Below are positions 1 to 13,900 of a DNA stretch of 64,000 bases, one piece after another; the first letter of the stretch is position 1, and the number at the start of each line of letters is the position of its first letter. The stretch lies in the NCBI GenBank assembly GCA_914767715.1, contig OU612070.1:12293501-12357500 (forward strand). Reading direction: 5' to 3'. Source of the stretch: Membranipora membranacea (taxonomy: Eukaryota; Bryozoa; Gymnolaemata; Cheilostomatida; Membraniporidae). Made by a program: the position numbers and the translations under genes. The notes under the pieces are model-generated. The model saw only the letters and a list, made by a program, of their open reading frames with translations, was not told the origin of the DNA and did no database searches.

Positions 1-59
1 CAATTGCTCACTTAATAACCGATTCCCCTATTACTTACTCTTACATTACCAACCTTCAC

Positions 60-560
60 ATTTCTTACTCTAATATTACTTACTTAATTTCTTACTTTGA
101 CATTACCTACTCTTGCATTACCTACTCTTAAATTTCTTTCTTTGAAATTACCTACTCTAACCTTACTTACTGTTACAATCGTCTGTCGAATTACTTATTC
201 TTACATTACCTACTCTTTCATCCATTTCTCTTGTATTACTTACACTTACATCACTTACTCTTACAATACTTACTCTTACAATCGCTACTCTTACATTTCT
301 GACTCTTATATTACCTACTCTTACATTACCTGCTATAACATTACCTACTCTAACATTTCGTACTCTTACATTACTTACTCTTATATTCCTAACTCTTACA
401 TTCGTCTCGTATATTACTTATTATTACATTACCTACTCTCTCATTCATTACTCATACATTACTTACTCTTACATTACTTACTCTTACGTTACTTACTCTT
501 ATATTACTTACTCTTGCGTTACTTACTCTTATATTACTAACTCTTACATTACTTACAAGA
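60..560. repeat. 15-bp pyrimidine-rich minisatellite
   Basis: Degenerate tandem repeats of a unit close to ATTACTTACTCTTAC fill this stretch, roughly thirty copies. Because the period is a multiple of three, long open frames arise (a repeating Tyr-Ile-Thr-Tyr-Ser peptide on the plus strand). These are repeat artefacts and not genes. The array may continue to the left, since positions 1-59 are already similar. Confidence 0.85.
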
Positions 561-1491
561 TGCATACCCATGTGACCTATGTAGGTCCAAGGGGTTTTTT
601 TGGTTTTGTTCAGTTGTAGGCATAGACGCTTTCAAATTTATTGTCCATCAAGATACCCTAAACCATAAGTAAGAGTTGTTTGTTTTCTATTTAAACATGA
701 AGGAAGGAAGACCAAACCATTTTAAGCAAGCTTTCAGCTTATAGCTTTGGTTTCGGCAACACCAATCAGTAAGCTTCCTGCTATGATGTCAACGCATGCT
801 TGTAATTCTAGGGGAGTCAGGGACGCTCAGCCTCCCCTAGAATGCTGAATAGAGTGGCCTAAAAATGCTATAATTAAATATTCCATGTCAAAATCGGCTC
901 ATTTGAGACTTCCATTTGTAATATATATCATTAAAACGCTGGGGATTCAGGAGCTTACAATACCCAACCTGATGTTACTTCACACCCTCAAGGATTTTCA
1001 CCTACCCTACAATTTTTCCTAAACTACGCCCCTGAAATGAATAAATGATATACCTATATATGCTTGCACCTGATTCAAAGCTCATTGCTACCAACATACG
1101 AAGTACGCTAATGATCATCACCAACTTCTTCTGTGAGATTCCATTTTTGTTTAACTCCTACTCACTACTGACTTCGACATTTAGAACTGCGCTGAAAAAA
1201 AAACAAATGAAGCAAGAAATCTTTGAACCAACAATGGTCTACACTGAATCATTCAGCTTCTACAATCTGAAGTTCTTTACTTGATGAATTCTCCTCTTGC
1301 CATGATGTCAATTATGATGTCAACATTGATGTTCCAGCGCTAATTGTAGAGATCTGGCATATTAACCTTCTTAGGTTCGAGCAAGGATTTCTCTTGAAAT
1401 CCTTGGTTCGAGCCACCCGCCGGATCGCCATATCTGATTCAAACATAAATTGAGCCTGCTCTTAAAATGATGAAAGACCAAGCATTTTCTA
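561..1491. other. Spacer without recognisable gene
   Basis: No coding segment with homology or splice logic was found. Around 1376-1430 a short hairpin-like stretch with two GGTTCGAGC boxes resembles a degraded tRNA-derived repeat, but no full cloverleaf can be drawn. Confidence 0.4.
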
Positions 1492-1755
1492 TCACCTATT
1501 CATGTCTGTGGATCTAGGATTTTTCATCTCTCTTTTATTTACACATAACTTAGGTACTGATTTGACCCAAAGTTTGATCCAATGAAGGAGTCTTTTTCTC
1601 CTTGGTTTGCTTTTCAGCATCAGGTAGGCTCTCAATACAACATATGCATCAGTGAAATCCATTGTACGTCCAAATACACAACATAATATTAATATGTATG
1701 AACAATCATCCTCAGACAGGTAAGGTATATCCACCCTCCCTACTTCGAGGTCCAT
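1492..1755 (-). CDS. Possible first coding exon of an unknown divergent gene
   Basis: An ATG at 1755 opens 87 codons on the minus strand. The peptide has balanced composition, with an aromatic and hydrophobic helix-like centre (DAYVVLRAYLML) and a basic, Trp-rich segment after it (HWIKLWVK). The frame closes at 1492. Just before the stop there is a plausible donor (AG followed by GTGATAG), so it could be a first exon whose partners lie to the left. Its ATG is only about 170 bp from the RAB3GAP2 ATG in head-to-head order, as expected for a bidirectional promoter. I recognise no family. It could equally be a chance open frame. Confidence 0.25.
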   Translation of the reverse strand: MDLEVGRVDIPYLSEDDCSYILILCCVFGRTMDFTDAYVVLRAYLMLKSKPRRKRLLHWIKLWVKSVPKLCVNKREMKNPRSTDMNR

Positions 1756-1925
1756 TGTCGATTGATCAAACAACAAAGTTCATTTTGTTTCATCTTTAAA
1801 GGATTTATCTTCCCTAAAAATGAATGCATTTTCAATGAAGAGACAACTCTTATTACAATTTTACCGAATCAAGCAACTACATTTTTACACAAATTTTCAT
1901 CAGGGAAATTTGGAATTGAAGCAGG

Positions 1926-4900
1926 ATGAGTTGTCAACTAAATTTGCTTTCTTCAATGCAAGATTGTAATGCGATCAGAAGATTTTTGTACCCATCATGG
2001 ACTGAAGAGTCAGAGGAATCAGGGGAAGCTGATGGAGATGGTGAGATAAATAGTTATATGTAGTTTTGCTACTTTGTTTTAGTACCCACCACCTTCCACT
2101 CCAGTGGCCTACACTTACTTAACCAACCAATGGACTAAAAGGTTTAGTTCATTGACTTAACTATCCCTACTAGCAGGGAGTAACTGTTACTCCTTGCTAC
2201 TAGTGTAGGATCATTAATACGGTACATGTATTGACTATGTACTACTTACTAACTACAGGCTACTAGCATAAACACAGATAATGTGTCGTGTGTAGTCTGG
2301 AGGTGCCTAAGATCTACTACTGCTACTACTCAGGCTGTACAATCACACAGCACAGGCAACAGCCCCAACAATCAGTTTTCTCTATGCAAATTTAGTAGTC
2401 TAGTCTAGTAGAGCTAAATAGCATAGGTAGGGCCTATATGAGAATACTATAGCACTTAGTTAGGATGAACAATAAGGGGAAGGCTGTCTTTGAGTGTTTT
2501 TATCTCATTTGTAGGCCCATGTCTGTAGTATTTACAAATTACACACTTAAACTATAGGTTAGGCCTATCCAACTGGCCTGGATATGTTGGCACATGATTT
2601 CGGATTGGTGAGCCAGTAATTGTCTGTGGTATTTTGTATTGATTGCGGGTAGTCGGCCAAGGTTGAGAGAATTGGTACGAAGAGAAAAAAAGCAAACTGT
2701 AATCATGCCAAGCAATGAGGGAGTTCATTGTGCCAACCAAGAAATTATACACTAAGCCTTATTGAATAAAGAAAAATCCAAACCAGCTTTGAACCCAAGA
2801 AAAAAATATGCATGTATTGGATGTTCTTTTAATTTTCAATAGAGTGGAACAACCAAGATTGGGGTTGGGGTGAGGGGACAGATACTGATACCCCTGTCGC
2901 TGATGAATCTGAGACAACACAAATCGATGAATGGATGAGTGAATGCCAAGTCTCCATATCTCCTCTTGGTGAACTGATTGTACTTGCGAAAGATGACAGA
3001 CTCGCAGTCTTACAGAGTAAGTGTGTAAAGAACCACCTTGTCATGCAGTTCATAACAAATATTGTCTGGTGTTTAATAGCCCATTGTTGGAGTGATTAAT
3101 GAGGGCAATTAAGTTTTGGGTCACATAGACAACACAAATGTATTTATTTCTTTGCATGTTGGTAATACATCCTGCAATCCTGGTTTGGTTCAACCGATGT
3201 AGCACACTGATGAGGAAAATATTTACATAATGATCCCCTCTCTTAGATTGTCAAAAGTTATCAAGTTGCATGTTAGTAATGTAGTTTATGTTTTAATGGC
3301 GCACTTTACTTTTAGTAAGCTATGAAGAGAAAGATGATGGGATGTTTGTTGTGCTGTGGAAAGGTGTCGTCAGTGAATTTCCCAGGTCAGTCTAGTCAAT
3401 CTCCTCACAGTCTCAATCATCTTCCATTGCATAGGGTCTAAACAGTTGACAGATTTCTTTACGATGCAATGGTTATATTTAGTGTTTTATAGCATTCATA
3501 GCCTACTGACAGACATAAGCATTGATCATAGTGATATTGGTATGCATATTATCAATATTTTTGTCTCAGGTGTGCCCTGGTATGCTAATCTGGACTCCTA
3601 TGATCTGAATGATGCACTAAATAAAAAAATTTCATTAAATTGTCATATCATAAACATTTGTTTGCAGGGAAATGGTAACATGCGTCTATTGTCTGCCCCT
3701 TATTTCTCACAAACAGTCATCACAAGGTGCCCCTGAATGGACTTGTGTCATAGTGGGATTCAATACTGGACATGTCAGGATGTACGATGAGGTATGGGTC
3801 ACTGTGAAATTGTGATTTTTTGTTTTTAGATATACTTTGTTGAGTGAGTATATGCCATAGACTTAATATACTATATAGTATATTAAGTCTATGGTTTATG
3901 ATATTGTAGTACGCTGTATATATGAACACGATACATATCATTTTAGCACTGCAGCTGCCATTTAAGTTGGCAAACACAGCTTATTCAGTTAAATTGTCAA
4001 TGAACTGCTCACATTTGACACGGGGTGAATAAAAGTGGCGTTACATTCTCACTAGACAACAGTGATTGCTGATTCCCTGATAAGTCTAGGGACATGAAGG
4101 ATCTATGTGAATACACCAATCAACCGCAGACTCTTTGTTCATCGCCCTGGGAATTCCAGGCTGAAATTATATAAAGGCCCAAGTAATACTATATATTCGG
4201 ACACAGTTGTATACGTAGCACATATTGTTTATTGATTGATACAGACAGGTACGAAGGTACTGGATCAGATGATACATAACGAGTCTGTAATGAGCATAAA
4301 ATGTAAAACATACAGCCCTCCTCGGTACCCTGCCTCTAGTGATCTGGTGAGTGATCTTAGTGCAAATAATATAATTTGAAATAATATATGAAATATAATG
4401 AAATAATACAATATAAAACAAACCTTATTGTATCCAACCAGTATATCTATGTGATACCAAATTGTTCGCAATTTACTTGAAGTGTGAGGACCTGTTTGTG
4501 TCATTCAGGCCTACTGATATGCTGAAGTATACTTTATAAGGCTTCATTACTGAAACGTATGACTAGCAGCCTTACACATTATGTTCCAGTTCTTTTAGAC
4601 CAGAGCGCTTTCTCTTACTTTGTGGATTTAAGTTTCTTTTTTTTGTTCAACTTCTTATTCTAATTTTACAGAGTGAAGAGTTGACTATACTATATGAGAC
4701 AGTTCTTGTTACATTGGATGGATTTGGATTGTTCCAAACTCTGAGAGCTTGTAAAAATCAAGCTGCCATGGGTAGGCTTACAGTGAAATTCTTTTCATTT
4801 CTTTGAGTATTATCAAAGTTATTTTGGGAATTGGTTTGAAATACAACCTGAATAACCATTTGATTCAAATATTAAAGGAAGTTGCAATTGAAGGTACCGC

Positions 4901-7900
4901 TAGGCCCACCCTGATGTGTATAAAACTTAGACTCAATATAGTAATGTAGTGGTTGGCTAAAATCGCAAGTCTATCTCTGTCTTTACAGGCACACCTGGGG
5001 CGTCAATTGGGCCCAGTATTCTGTAGACGCGTTAGAGAGCAGGCGTTCTAACCAACTGAGCTACCTCCTACTCCTACTATATATTGCTTATTTAAGACAC
5101 TTGTTTGGTGGAAGGAACATAACACACATGGAATAGAAATCCACAATGCCGCCTTGAACCAGATATACCAGTAGAACAGCTCACTCATATCCTATGGATA
5201 ATTTTTGTCTCTCCAATGTGGAGTTGTTATTGTAGTTGATGTAATCATCTTATGGTTTACCTTGTGTTACAGCTGCTGCCAGCGGATCTAGGGCGTTAGA
5301 GCTGCCTCCACTTGGTTATAAGAAATGGGGACTAAAAGATCAGGGATCAGCGTCTGATCATATATCTGCTGGGTCCTACACACCCAACCCATTCGATCAG
5401 ATGCAGGCTGCATCACTGGTAAAGTATAGCGAGTGATGATTAGGCATTCCCCCTCCCAATTTGCAATAAAAACGAGGCTATACAAACCGCATGTGTGGGC
5501 TGCTGATTTTTTTTTAGTAAATGTATGTTTTGTATCGTCTGAAGAAGAGAAATAAAAATGTTTATGTGATCAGAAAATTATCATACTAAGCCAAGACAAT
5601 ACAGGATAGCTCACAGTTTTGATGGCGGACCAAGATTTTACAATGGGAAAGAAAGGCCTGTATATCACTGTATATTGTTAGATATATTGACACCCTTGTT
5701 GTGCCGCTCAATGTCATGTTTGTCTCCTTTCTCACAGGCTGGATTTGGAGAGAGAGTATCGAGTGTGCCGCCCACCACTAATGTCTACTCCTGTACTGGG
5801 GATAACCCTTTCCTTGGTGTCTATCATGCTATCGAGGTTTGTCAGCCAAATATCTTGATATATTAGAAGTCACAAAACTTTCTTTCATATTTGACAAGCA
5901 CTCATGTATAGCAGAGAATGGGAGTTTTGGATTGGCATTGAACTCAACTTCACTCAAAACAATGATACCTGTCTGCAAGCTTGTTCATCATGACTAGTTA
6001 TAAGGCAACCAAGGTACGAACAATTCATTGACAACCCTTATATTTAGAACAAATCATTTTGGACGTGGGGCCTTCGGACGACAGGCAAGATTTGAAAATC
6101 GTCTCATTTTCATTGTTTTGTAGGGAGAATCATACCATCTGCTTTCTAATGTTACGGGAGCCGCCAGCAAGTTGCTGAGTGTCGGTGCTGCCAAGCTTCT
6201 GTCGTGGGGCAGCAGTTTCCTCAGTAAGCAGCCAGCTCAACCTGAGCCAGAGAAAAAACAGCAGAGAATAGAGCCTGCCAATCCAGTCTATCAAAGGTTT
6301 GCCATATCACTTGATTATATTTGTAACATTTTTGTGGTACAAGTGCCTTCCTATGGTAGAATACAATTTTTATTCCACTGTGTTGTGACCTAGTGTGGGT
6401 TTTGAAGTAGTACAGATGAGGTGACTTCAGTGGGAACTAGTCTAGAAAATCGAATATTGTCTTCATAAAAAATGGATGTAAACGTTATTAACTTCACATT
6501 GTAAAAAAACCATATCCTTAAAATTTGAACGCCATGTAAGCAGTCTAATAGATAGAAATGATGTAAATTGATGTGGATTTGAATAAGTTAGAATCAAAAT
6601 TATCACTCATCCTACCACATTATATTACAGGTTTAGTATATATGATAAGAGACGTATTGGACAGTCTATGGCGCTGTCACCGTATGGTAATGTGGCAGCA
6701 GTTACTGACACATTGGGTCGTGTACTGCTTGTCGATACTAGCAGAGGCACGATAAAACGCATGTGGAAAGGTTACAGAAATGCTCAGGTGAGACATATAA
6801 ACTCAACAATATCAATCCATGAAAGATGCGTGTCATATAATATGGACTGCTGCAATGCACATGACATGCTCAATTTTGTTCTCCTTCTTCCACTTATTTT
6901 GTGCAATATGGCAGGGCTGAAAACTTCTGGGATCAGAATTACATGTTTGTGCTAAGTTGCATTGTATAAAAAAAAAACTGTAATACAGTTAACTACAATG
7001 TTTTGCTTGTTTTATGATTTTTCTATTATATATTATTATTATATTGTCTTTGTTATCAGGTAGGCTGGATGACAGTAAAAGAACCGAGTTCAAGCAGGCG
7101 CTCTACTCAGAGACATGCCCTCTTCTTAGTGATATATGCACCAAAGAGAGGTCTTCTAGAGGTATGCTTGGCTTCAATTGAGGCCAAAATTCATTCAATA
7201 GTGGTCAATATCTGTGTAAAGTATTAATGAAGGAGTGATGAACTCCTCATATGACTCGACGCCCTCTTCATAGCTTGGGTACACTACAACCTGTCTTGCA
7301 AGATCGCTGACTTCAAGCTTAGAAAATTAGATAGATTCTAGTTATGTTCCAATTCTCCTTAATACATAGCTAGCACAAACAAATTAAAGGCACAACATGT
7401 CTTATGACCCATATTTATGCGATATTTGAATTATTACAATTAAGTGATCATTAATTGGAGTTGTGGCCTTAACAAAATGAGAGGATAACTACCATTCTCA
7501 TGGAGTGATGGTTGGTTGCAAGTCGATAGAACATCACAGTATGATTTAGATTTGATTTGTTTTTGTTTAATTTTCAATTTCTAAGAGATTATCCAGCCTT
7601 TTTTCATTGTTTATCGATAGATATGGTTATCAGAAGGAGGACCCAGAGTGGGAGCGTTTAATGTCGGTAAAGGATGCCGTCTCATATATCCAGGCTGTTC
7701 TCTTCTCGGACTAAACAGCTCCACGTATAGATTGGTGAAAGGGAAGACAATTCAGTGCTTCCTACTCAAGCGTGGTGGTGAAATGATGGATATCATTATA
7801 CCTTTCCACTTAGCTCTAAGGTAAATCACTCTTTCAATGATCCTAAAAAAGGTTTTAAATCTAATTGAAAATTTTCCAACTTGGTAAGATGTCTTGTATT

Positions 7901-10900
7901 GATCAATTACATTCTGTTTAAGGCAAACCAAGGCATTAACCTAACTTAATGAGCAAATGTGTCTCTTTGGCACCGAATTTTTGGAAGAAAGGAAAGGTTT
8001 GCAAATTCCAGAAAATATGATCAATGAAGCCATGTGAATTTTCTTCGTCAAGCAAAAAATAGGGGTATGGCGGTGATTCATGATGTGGTTTAAGATTCAG
8101 AATATAGAAATACCTGTATTCTTGCGATCCTGCTGTCTTTGTTATGTTGAGTTATATCACATGTGATAAGCAAGCAGGTAATTCGATTCATACGAGAGAT
8201 CTCATCTCTTCATGACCCCTAGACCATCATTATGCAAATAATGGGAGTTACCTCCCCTCAAGGGCGGCACTTTTTACACCACCAAAAATTCATGCCAAGA
8301 AGAACATTGAATGTTTTAAGCATGCAAATCTGACAAAACTTTATCATATGTAATTGCCTGACTTTAACATGCACTGGTCTTAGGGTAGTCTTTAAGCGAT
8401 GCTGTAAAATCTCCTTCTACTCTTCACCTTTTAGTGACGCGAACAGTAAGAGAGCTCACGATCAGCAGCTAATGAAACTAGTCAAGGCTGAACTAAGGGA
8501 GAAATCTCCTAATTCTGAGGAGATCTGGAAATCTGTCAGCAAGATGAAGCTTACTGCATCACTTAATACAGTAAGAGAGAAGTCTCTTTAACACGATTGA
8601 GCTACTTTGTTGGTGTATTGACAGGGGCATGTCAAACTTATTTGACCTCGCCCCTGAGTCTAGTGGTCGATGATGAGGCTAAAAGCTACAGAAACTCAGA
8701 CTTATTAATAAGTTTATTAGTTTATTTAGTTTATTCGGATGACAACGATTCAAATCCTAGATGCGTACTTGTTACTCAAAAAAGTCATCTGTGATTATCT
8801 TGAAATCTCACCCCTGTGCCTGATATTTACTGCATAACAAATATGGTTGGAATCCGGGGATTTTGAAAGGAGATTCCAACTGGAAAATAAAAGGGTCAGT
8901 CAATCTGTCCCTAAGTTCGCACCAGGATGATTAATACAATGATATTAAATGTGAGTCAGAAATTATGTGCAAGTAAGAAGGTGATGGACCAAATAACACC
9001 AGACTTACGATTTGAAAGCTATGAGGTAAAGCATGCACGGGCTGCTTTAGGCAGGTGTGTCACATTTTAGTTTACTTCACTACGATACTTTCTAAATGTT
9101 TGCTAAATGCTATCCCCATTACAACCCACTCTACGGAAATTAATTGCGAAAGGTTTTGATTGGATTCTTACATTATGTTTCCAGGCTTTAGAGAAAGTTC
9201 TAACTACTGAACATATGAATTGTGAGACTTCCCTGGCTTTTTCCAGCAAGTTGATACAGCACATCAGAAAGAGCACCAAGCCGCAAGGGAAAGAAATCGA
9301 TGGTATGGTTTTAGCCTTAATCTTTCCATGTTTCATGTGATCTGGAGTTGAATTACATATCATTACATGCTCTTGGTACATAGGGTTTGTGGTAACCCAC
9401 TTGCATGGAATATGCTTTTAAGTGTAGGGCTGTACTAAAATCATTTGATACGGTCAGAATTTATAGATTCAGAGAGCAGTGAAAGTGGTCAACCCACTGA
9501 TAAGAATCTGGATGTGGAGAGTAGAGTACTTGTGGAGTACTGTCAGACCAGCGCTGGGCTTATCGAGATATATGACAAATTACACACGCTACACCAAAAC
9601 CAAACGCAAGGGGATAAGGTATGTATTTATATGTTTTGTATTTTGCAGGTAATAATTACTTGCTTTATTTGAATCCACTATTTGCTGCTATCTAAAAAAT
9701 CTGCCTGACTATGAAAGAAGTACCCATGATTTCAATTTGATGTTTGAGCATTTATTTTGAACATAAAAGGCATACTATATTGGAGTTGTGTCCTCATGGA
9801 TGGATAACTCTATGTAGAATGTCTGAGTTGATAATACTATGATATGCTCAAGTTCATTAACAATCACTTGTTAAGATAACCGCAAATAGAGAGGGGGTTC
9901 TTCTTCTGGTTTCTATAAGCAGCATAACAAAGGAGATATTGGAAAATTTTAGAAGGTATGAAGCACTAAATTTTTGATATTTCATACCAAGTTTGACTAC
10001 AGATTGTAGACCTGAGCTCAGTGTTACCTGTAGATGAAGTTTCCTCCCTTCTTATGATGAGAGTGCCTGGTCCGGTATCCCGGCGCGTGGCATTCACTGC
10101 TGAGGGTCAGCTCATCTCTCTATCCGACTTCCTGTCACTCTGGGAGAGACAGCACCAAGACTTACTCAGACTCAAACGGCGCCTCACAGACTCACAAATC
10201 AACCAACTCGGTGAGCTCATTATATTAAGAACTTTATTTAACACCAATCAATGCAAATAAGACCATGTGAAAACAACAACAAAAAAGAAACAATAAGAAC
10301 GCATTGATGTATTTTGGTATTTATGTTTTTAGGTGTGTTTAGAAAGAAAACTTTTTCCGCAAAGCGCAGTGTTGAATTTAGGGAGGGTCAGGGTTTTGTG
10401 ATGATGCCTGTAATTAATTATACATTGTTCTCTCATGATTATTGTCTCTTCTTATCGGTTCTGCACTTTTCGCTTTAGCAAACAATACACCACAAATATG
10501 TCTATGGAATTTGGCCCTAGTATTGTAATGAGCTTAAAATCTGATTAAATGAGATTTGACAACCACAAACAGAGAGATGAGATGGCACTGTTTAAGTTAA
10601 CCCCTAGATTCGCTACCCTGTATTAAAGGCAGTCATTCTCATAAGTTTCAGGCTATACAGTCTGTCGATTTCTCTGGAAATTTTAATTAAATACTAAAAA
10701 TCAGAAAAATTAATCATTAAAATTTGGATTTCACATCTTACCTGTAGTGATCGTAAGAATTTGCGATGATATAAATAAAATTGGGGATTAATTTTTGTTG
10801 TAATACATATCCACTGAATTAGATTCTTCTCTTAGAATGGAAATAGTATCATAGCGTTATACGGTTAGGACACTAAACACAGGGACCCATCTGACTGTTA

Positions 10901-13900
10901 TCTGATTGGCTGTCCCTAGTAGCATGAATAATTAGCCTGAGAAATTGTCTTGTTTACAAAATTGCAAACAGTAATTATACCCCTACAGTGTCGATGATTA
11001 GGGCATTTCTAGATTGCTACTAGGGACTGGCTATTTTTGCAAGCCCTTTGTTTTGCAAAAGAAAGCTAATGATGCTATTCCAGATATGGAATTCAATGTA
11101 CATATCATTTTCAGTTAAAAGCAGTTAAATCCATTTTGAACATTGAAATTGTCTTCTCACATTGATACGAATTCATGAAGTAGTGGTAAAATACACTGTA
11201 TTCCTATTTGTGGAGAAATCACAACAGTGTATAATTTTGTGTTAGTAATTGGATCTAGCTAAAATTCTGGCAGCTTCAACATTATGTATTGACTAGCGTC
11301 CCAGTAACAACCTTTAAAATCTCAGGCAACCTATGGCAAATGTTTACAAAGGGTTGGCTTTCCGTTACTGAACCTTCGGACCAGTCAAATAAGAGAAATT
11401 GTTTCCAGCAATCAAACACAAATTGCAATATTTTTTCAGGGTCAGATAAGTTTCCCTAATCCGTATAATTTATTATAATAATATGTATATATTATATTCG
11501 TATCTACTCATATCATGTCACATTCCTGCCTGACACTGGCTTTTATGTCAAGGTTTTTTATTCAAAGTTTTTGGTATTTATCTGTAATACAAATACAGGT
11601 TCTCTCTGACTACCTTCTATCAGAAAATAGGTCAAATTGTTTGTTTATCTATTATGTAGAACGATTGCGGCCTAGTACTTTATCGACAAAAAGTCTATTC
11701 TGTCCTTTTTACTGTAAAATGCTAATGGACAATATGCTTATATTATGCTTCACATAGTCAAAAACATTTTGTAGTCAGGCAGCTATCACTGCTGTAGATG
11801 CGCAATATTTTCTCAGTGAACTATTCTGTGTTAAAATTACAGCATGAGAAATCATCCCTACTGCTCAAGTAAGATAAAACATGGGTTGTTGAGTGCTTAT
11901 ACCTCAGTCATGACCTTGGCGCCTCCCATGGATGGCATGTAACACTTCATATTGGAATATGAACAATTAGGATTTTGAAGATAAAAGTTACCATGAAATT
12001 AAATAATCATCGCCAATTTGATAAATCTTAAAAAGATTAGCTTATTTTTAAAATTCCATTTTTGATTTAAAAAGATCGCCAAAAAACAGCTTTTTTTTAC
12101 ATTTTCTTGTGTAAATTTCAGGAAAGCTGTATAGGTAATGCAGAAATCTGCTGGCATTTCCTGCGTGCACCATGGTCAATAAAAGCGGCTTCATATGGGA
12201 GAATTTTGCACATCTTTTTGATACCATTATGGACATGATGCAAAAATGACACACAATTTGCCTGCACTAAAAGGTCAATGGTGATAATGTTATACTATTT
12301 ACACTTCTGTAATCCGGTGTGAATAATATTTTAAGAGTACTGTTAAGGAAAAACGTAAACAAATCTGACCAAAGGCCTGTGATTTGTTTCCAAATCACTG
12401 ATTAAAATATTTTAGCCGATCAACATAAGTAATTTTATGACATGAAGTCAAAAGTCAGTTTAGACTTGTCATATACATCAATCAAAATTAAAAATTATGA
12501 TGAACTCAATCCCAAACAATACATTTCACCTGTTTTTAAATTTCTAGTGATCGTGACACAACGTCATCAACTCAAGTTTTTGTTGAGGTTTTCGCATTCA
12601 TTAGCTTGGCAGCTTTCAAATTGTATTTGATATGTTTATATTCGGGTCGGTCGTTGACCTCTGCTACCAAGCAGACTCGCTTCACGTGCATAATCGACAC
12701 AACTTGTTTTTGTTGCTGGCCTGAGAGGTTGTTGACTTTTCATACTTGCTGGTTTCATTAAGGGAAGAACAGGTTTACTGAAATAAGCTATCTAGGAGCT
12801 AACCTGTTGAAGGATTGGTTTGTTTTTCGCGCTACAAAGCTTCAGCTCACTCAGTGTGATCTTGAATATTCTTTGCAAAATTGTCCTGGTGATATAGATT
12901 TCCATTCTTATCGGAACATCTTTCTCTAACTGAAGTCCCTGGACTGAAATTTTCCCAAAGATAGAAACAAGTGGATCAATCTTGTAATGACGGCTTCCTG
13001 CCTGGATGTCGCATTCATATCAACAAGTGATCTTATCATGCCGTTGAAAATGTAAATTCCGAGAGTACTTAAACTTAAAGAGGTAGGAATCGAAGGGGGT
13101 GCACGGGGATTAATCATGTGAAGTGACAGGCAAGACCATTGGCTGATCAATGTAATTAGAGGCGGAGAATGGCCTTGGTCTCCGCCTCTAACAGCCAGTC
13201 CACGTTGCGTTCTCAAGTGGTCAAGTGTGTTATATAAGAAATTGTGATTTGCAGACACCCATAAATAAAGTTGAATAGAAGCTATGATATAGCTATTGTT
13301 GTGTTGGCTCATCACACTTGGGATTATAGGGTTTAATTACAACGGTCAATTTCAATCTTGACAACGGTATCTAGGCAACCTCTAAAACCATAAATCATAA
13401 TGTCAAAACTGACCAATAAGAGCTCGTATATTTTGAAGCGGATGATTTGAAATCATCGGAACTGGGCAATTTCGTATGACATCAGTCATATTTTCACCAC
13501 TTTCCAATGCCATTATTGCAATGAAAATTTATTGGGCATGTGTATCACACAATTCCGCATCAGCTTGCCTGATTCCCATTAAAAAAAATTCACTGCTTCT
13601 CCTCTTAATTCCGAAAAAGCAGGAGGAATTTGAATGCTGCTAACCCCATTTGAATTTGATATGGCTGGGTGATCGCTTTACATTGACTGGCCCTTATATA
13701 CCGGTCGAGGCACTTTAAGAATATCCTGTTTATTGTCACACATCATATCAAAGTGATCATAAACTGATACCAAGTGAAACTAGTTGCACATGGAAACTTG
13801 AATATTCTTTGCAAAATTGTCCTGGTTAAATAGATTTCCATTCTTATCGGAACATCTTTCTCTAATTGGAGTCCCTGGACTGGATTTTTCCCAAAGATAG

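Noticed and set aside
97-540. 147-codon open frame with repeating YITYS-type peptide
   Set aside because: The frame is produced by a 15-bp minisatellite. It has no start context or homology.
1376-1440. Plus-strand tRNA-Ser-like fragment with GGTTCGAGCC
   Set aside because: Only one arm and a T-loop-like box are present; no complete cloverleaf or A box.
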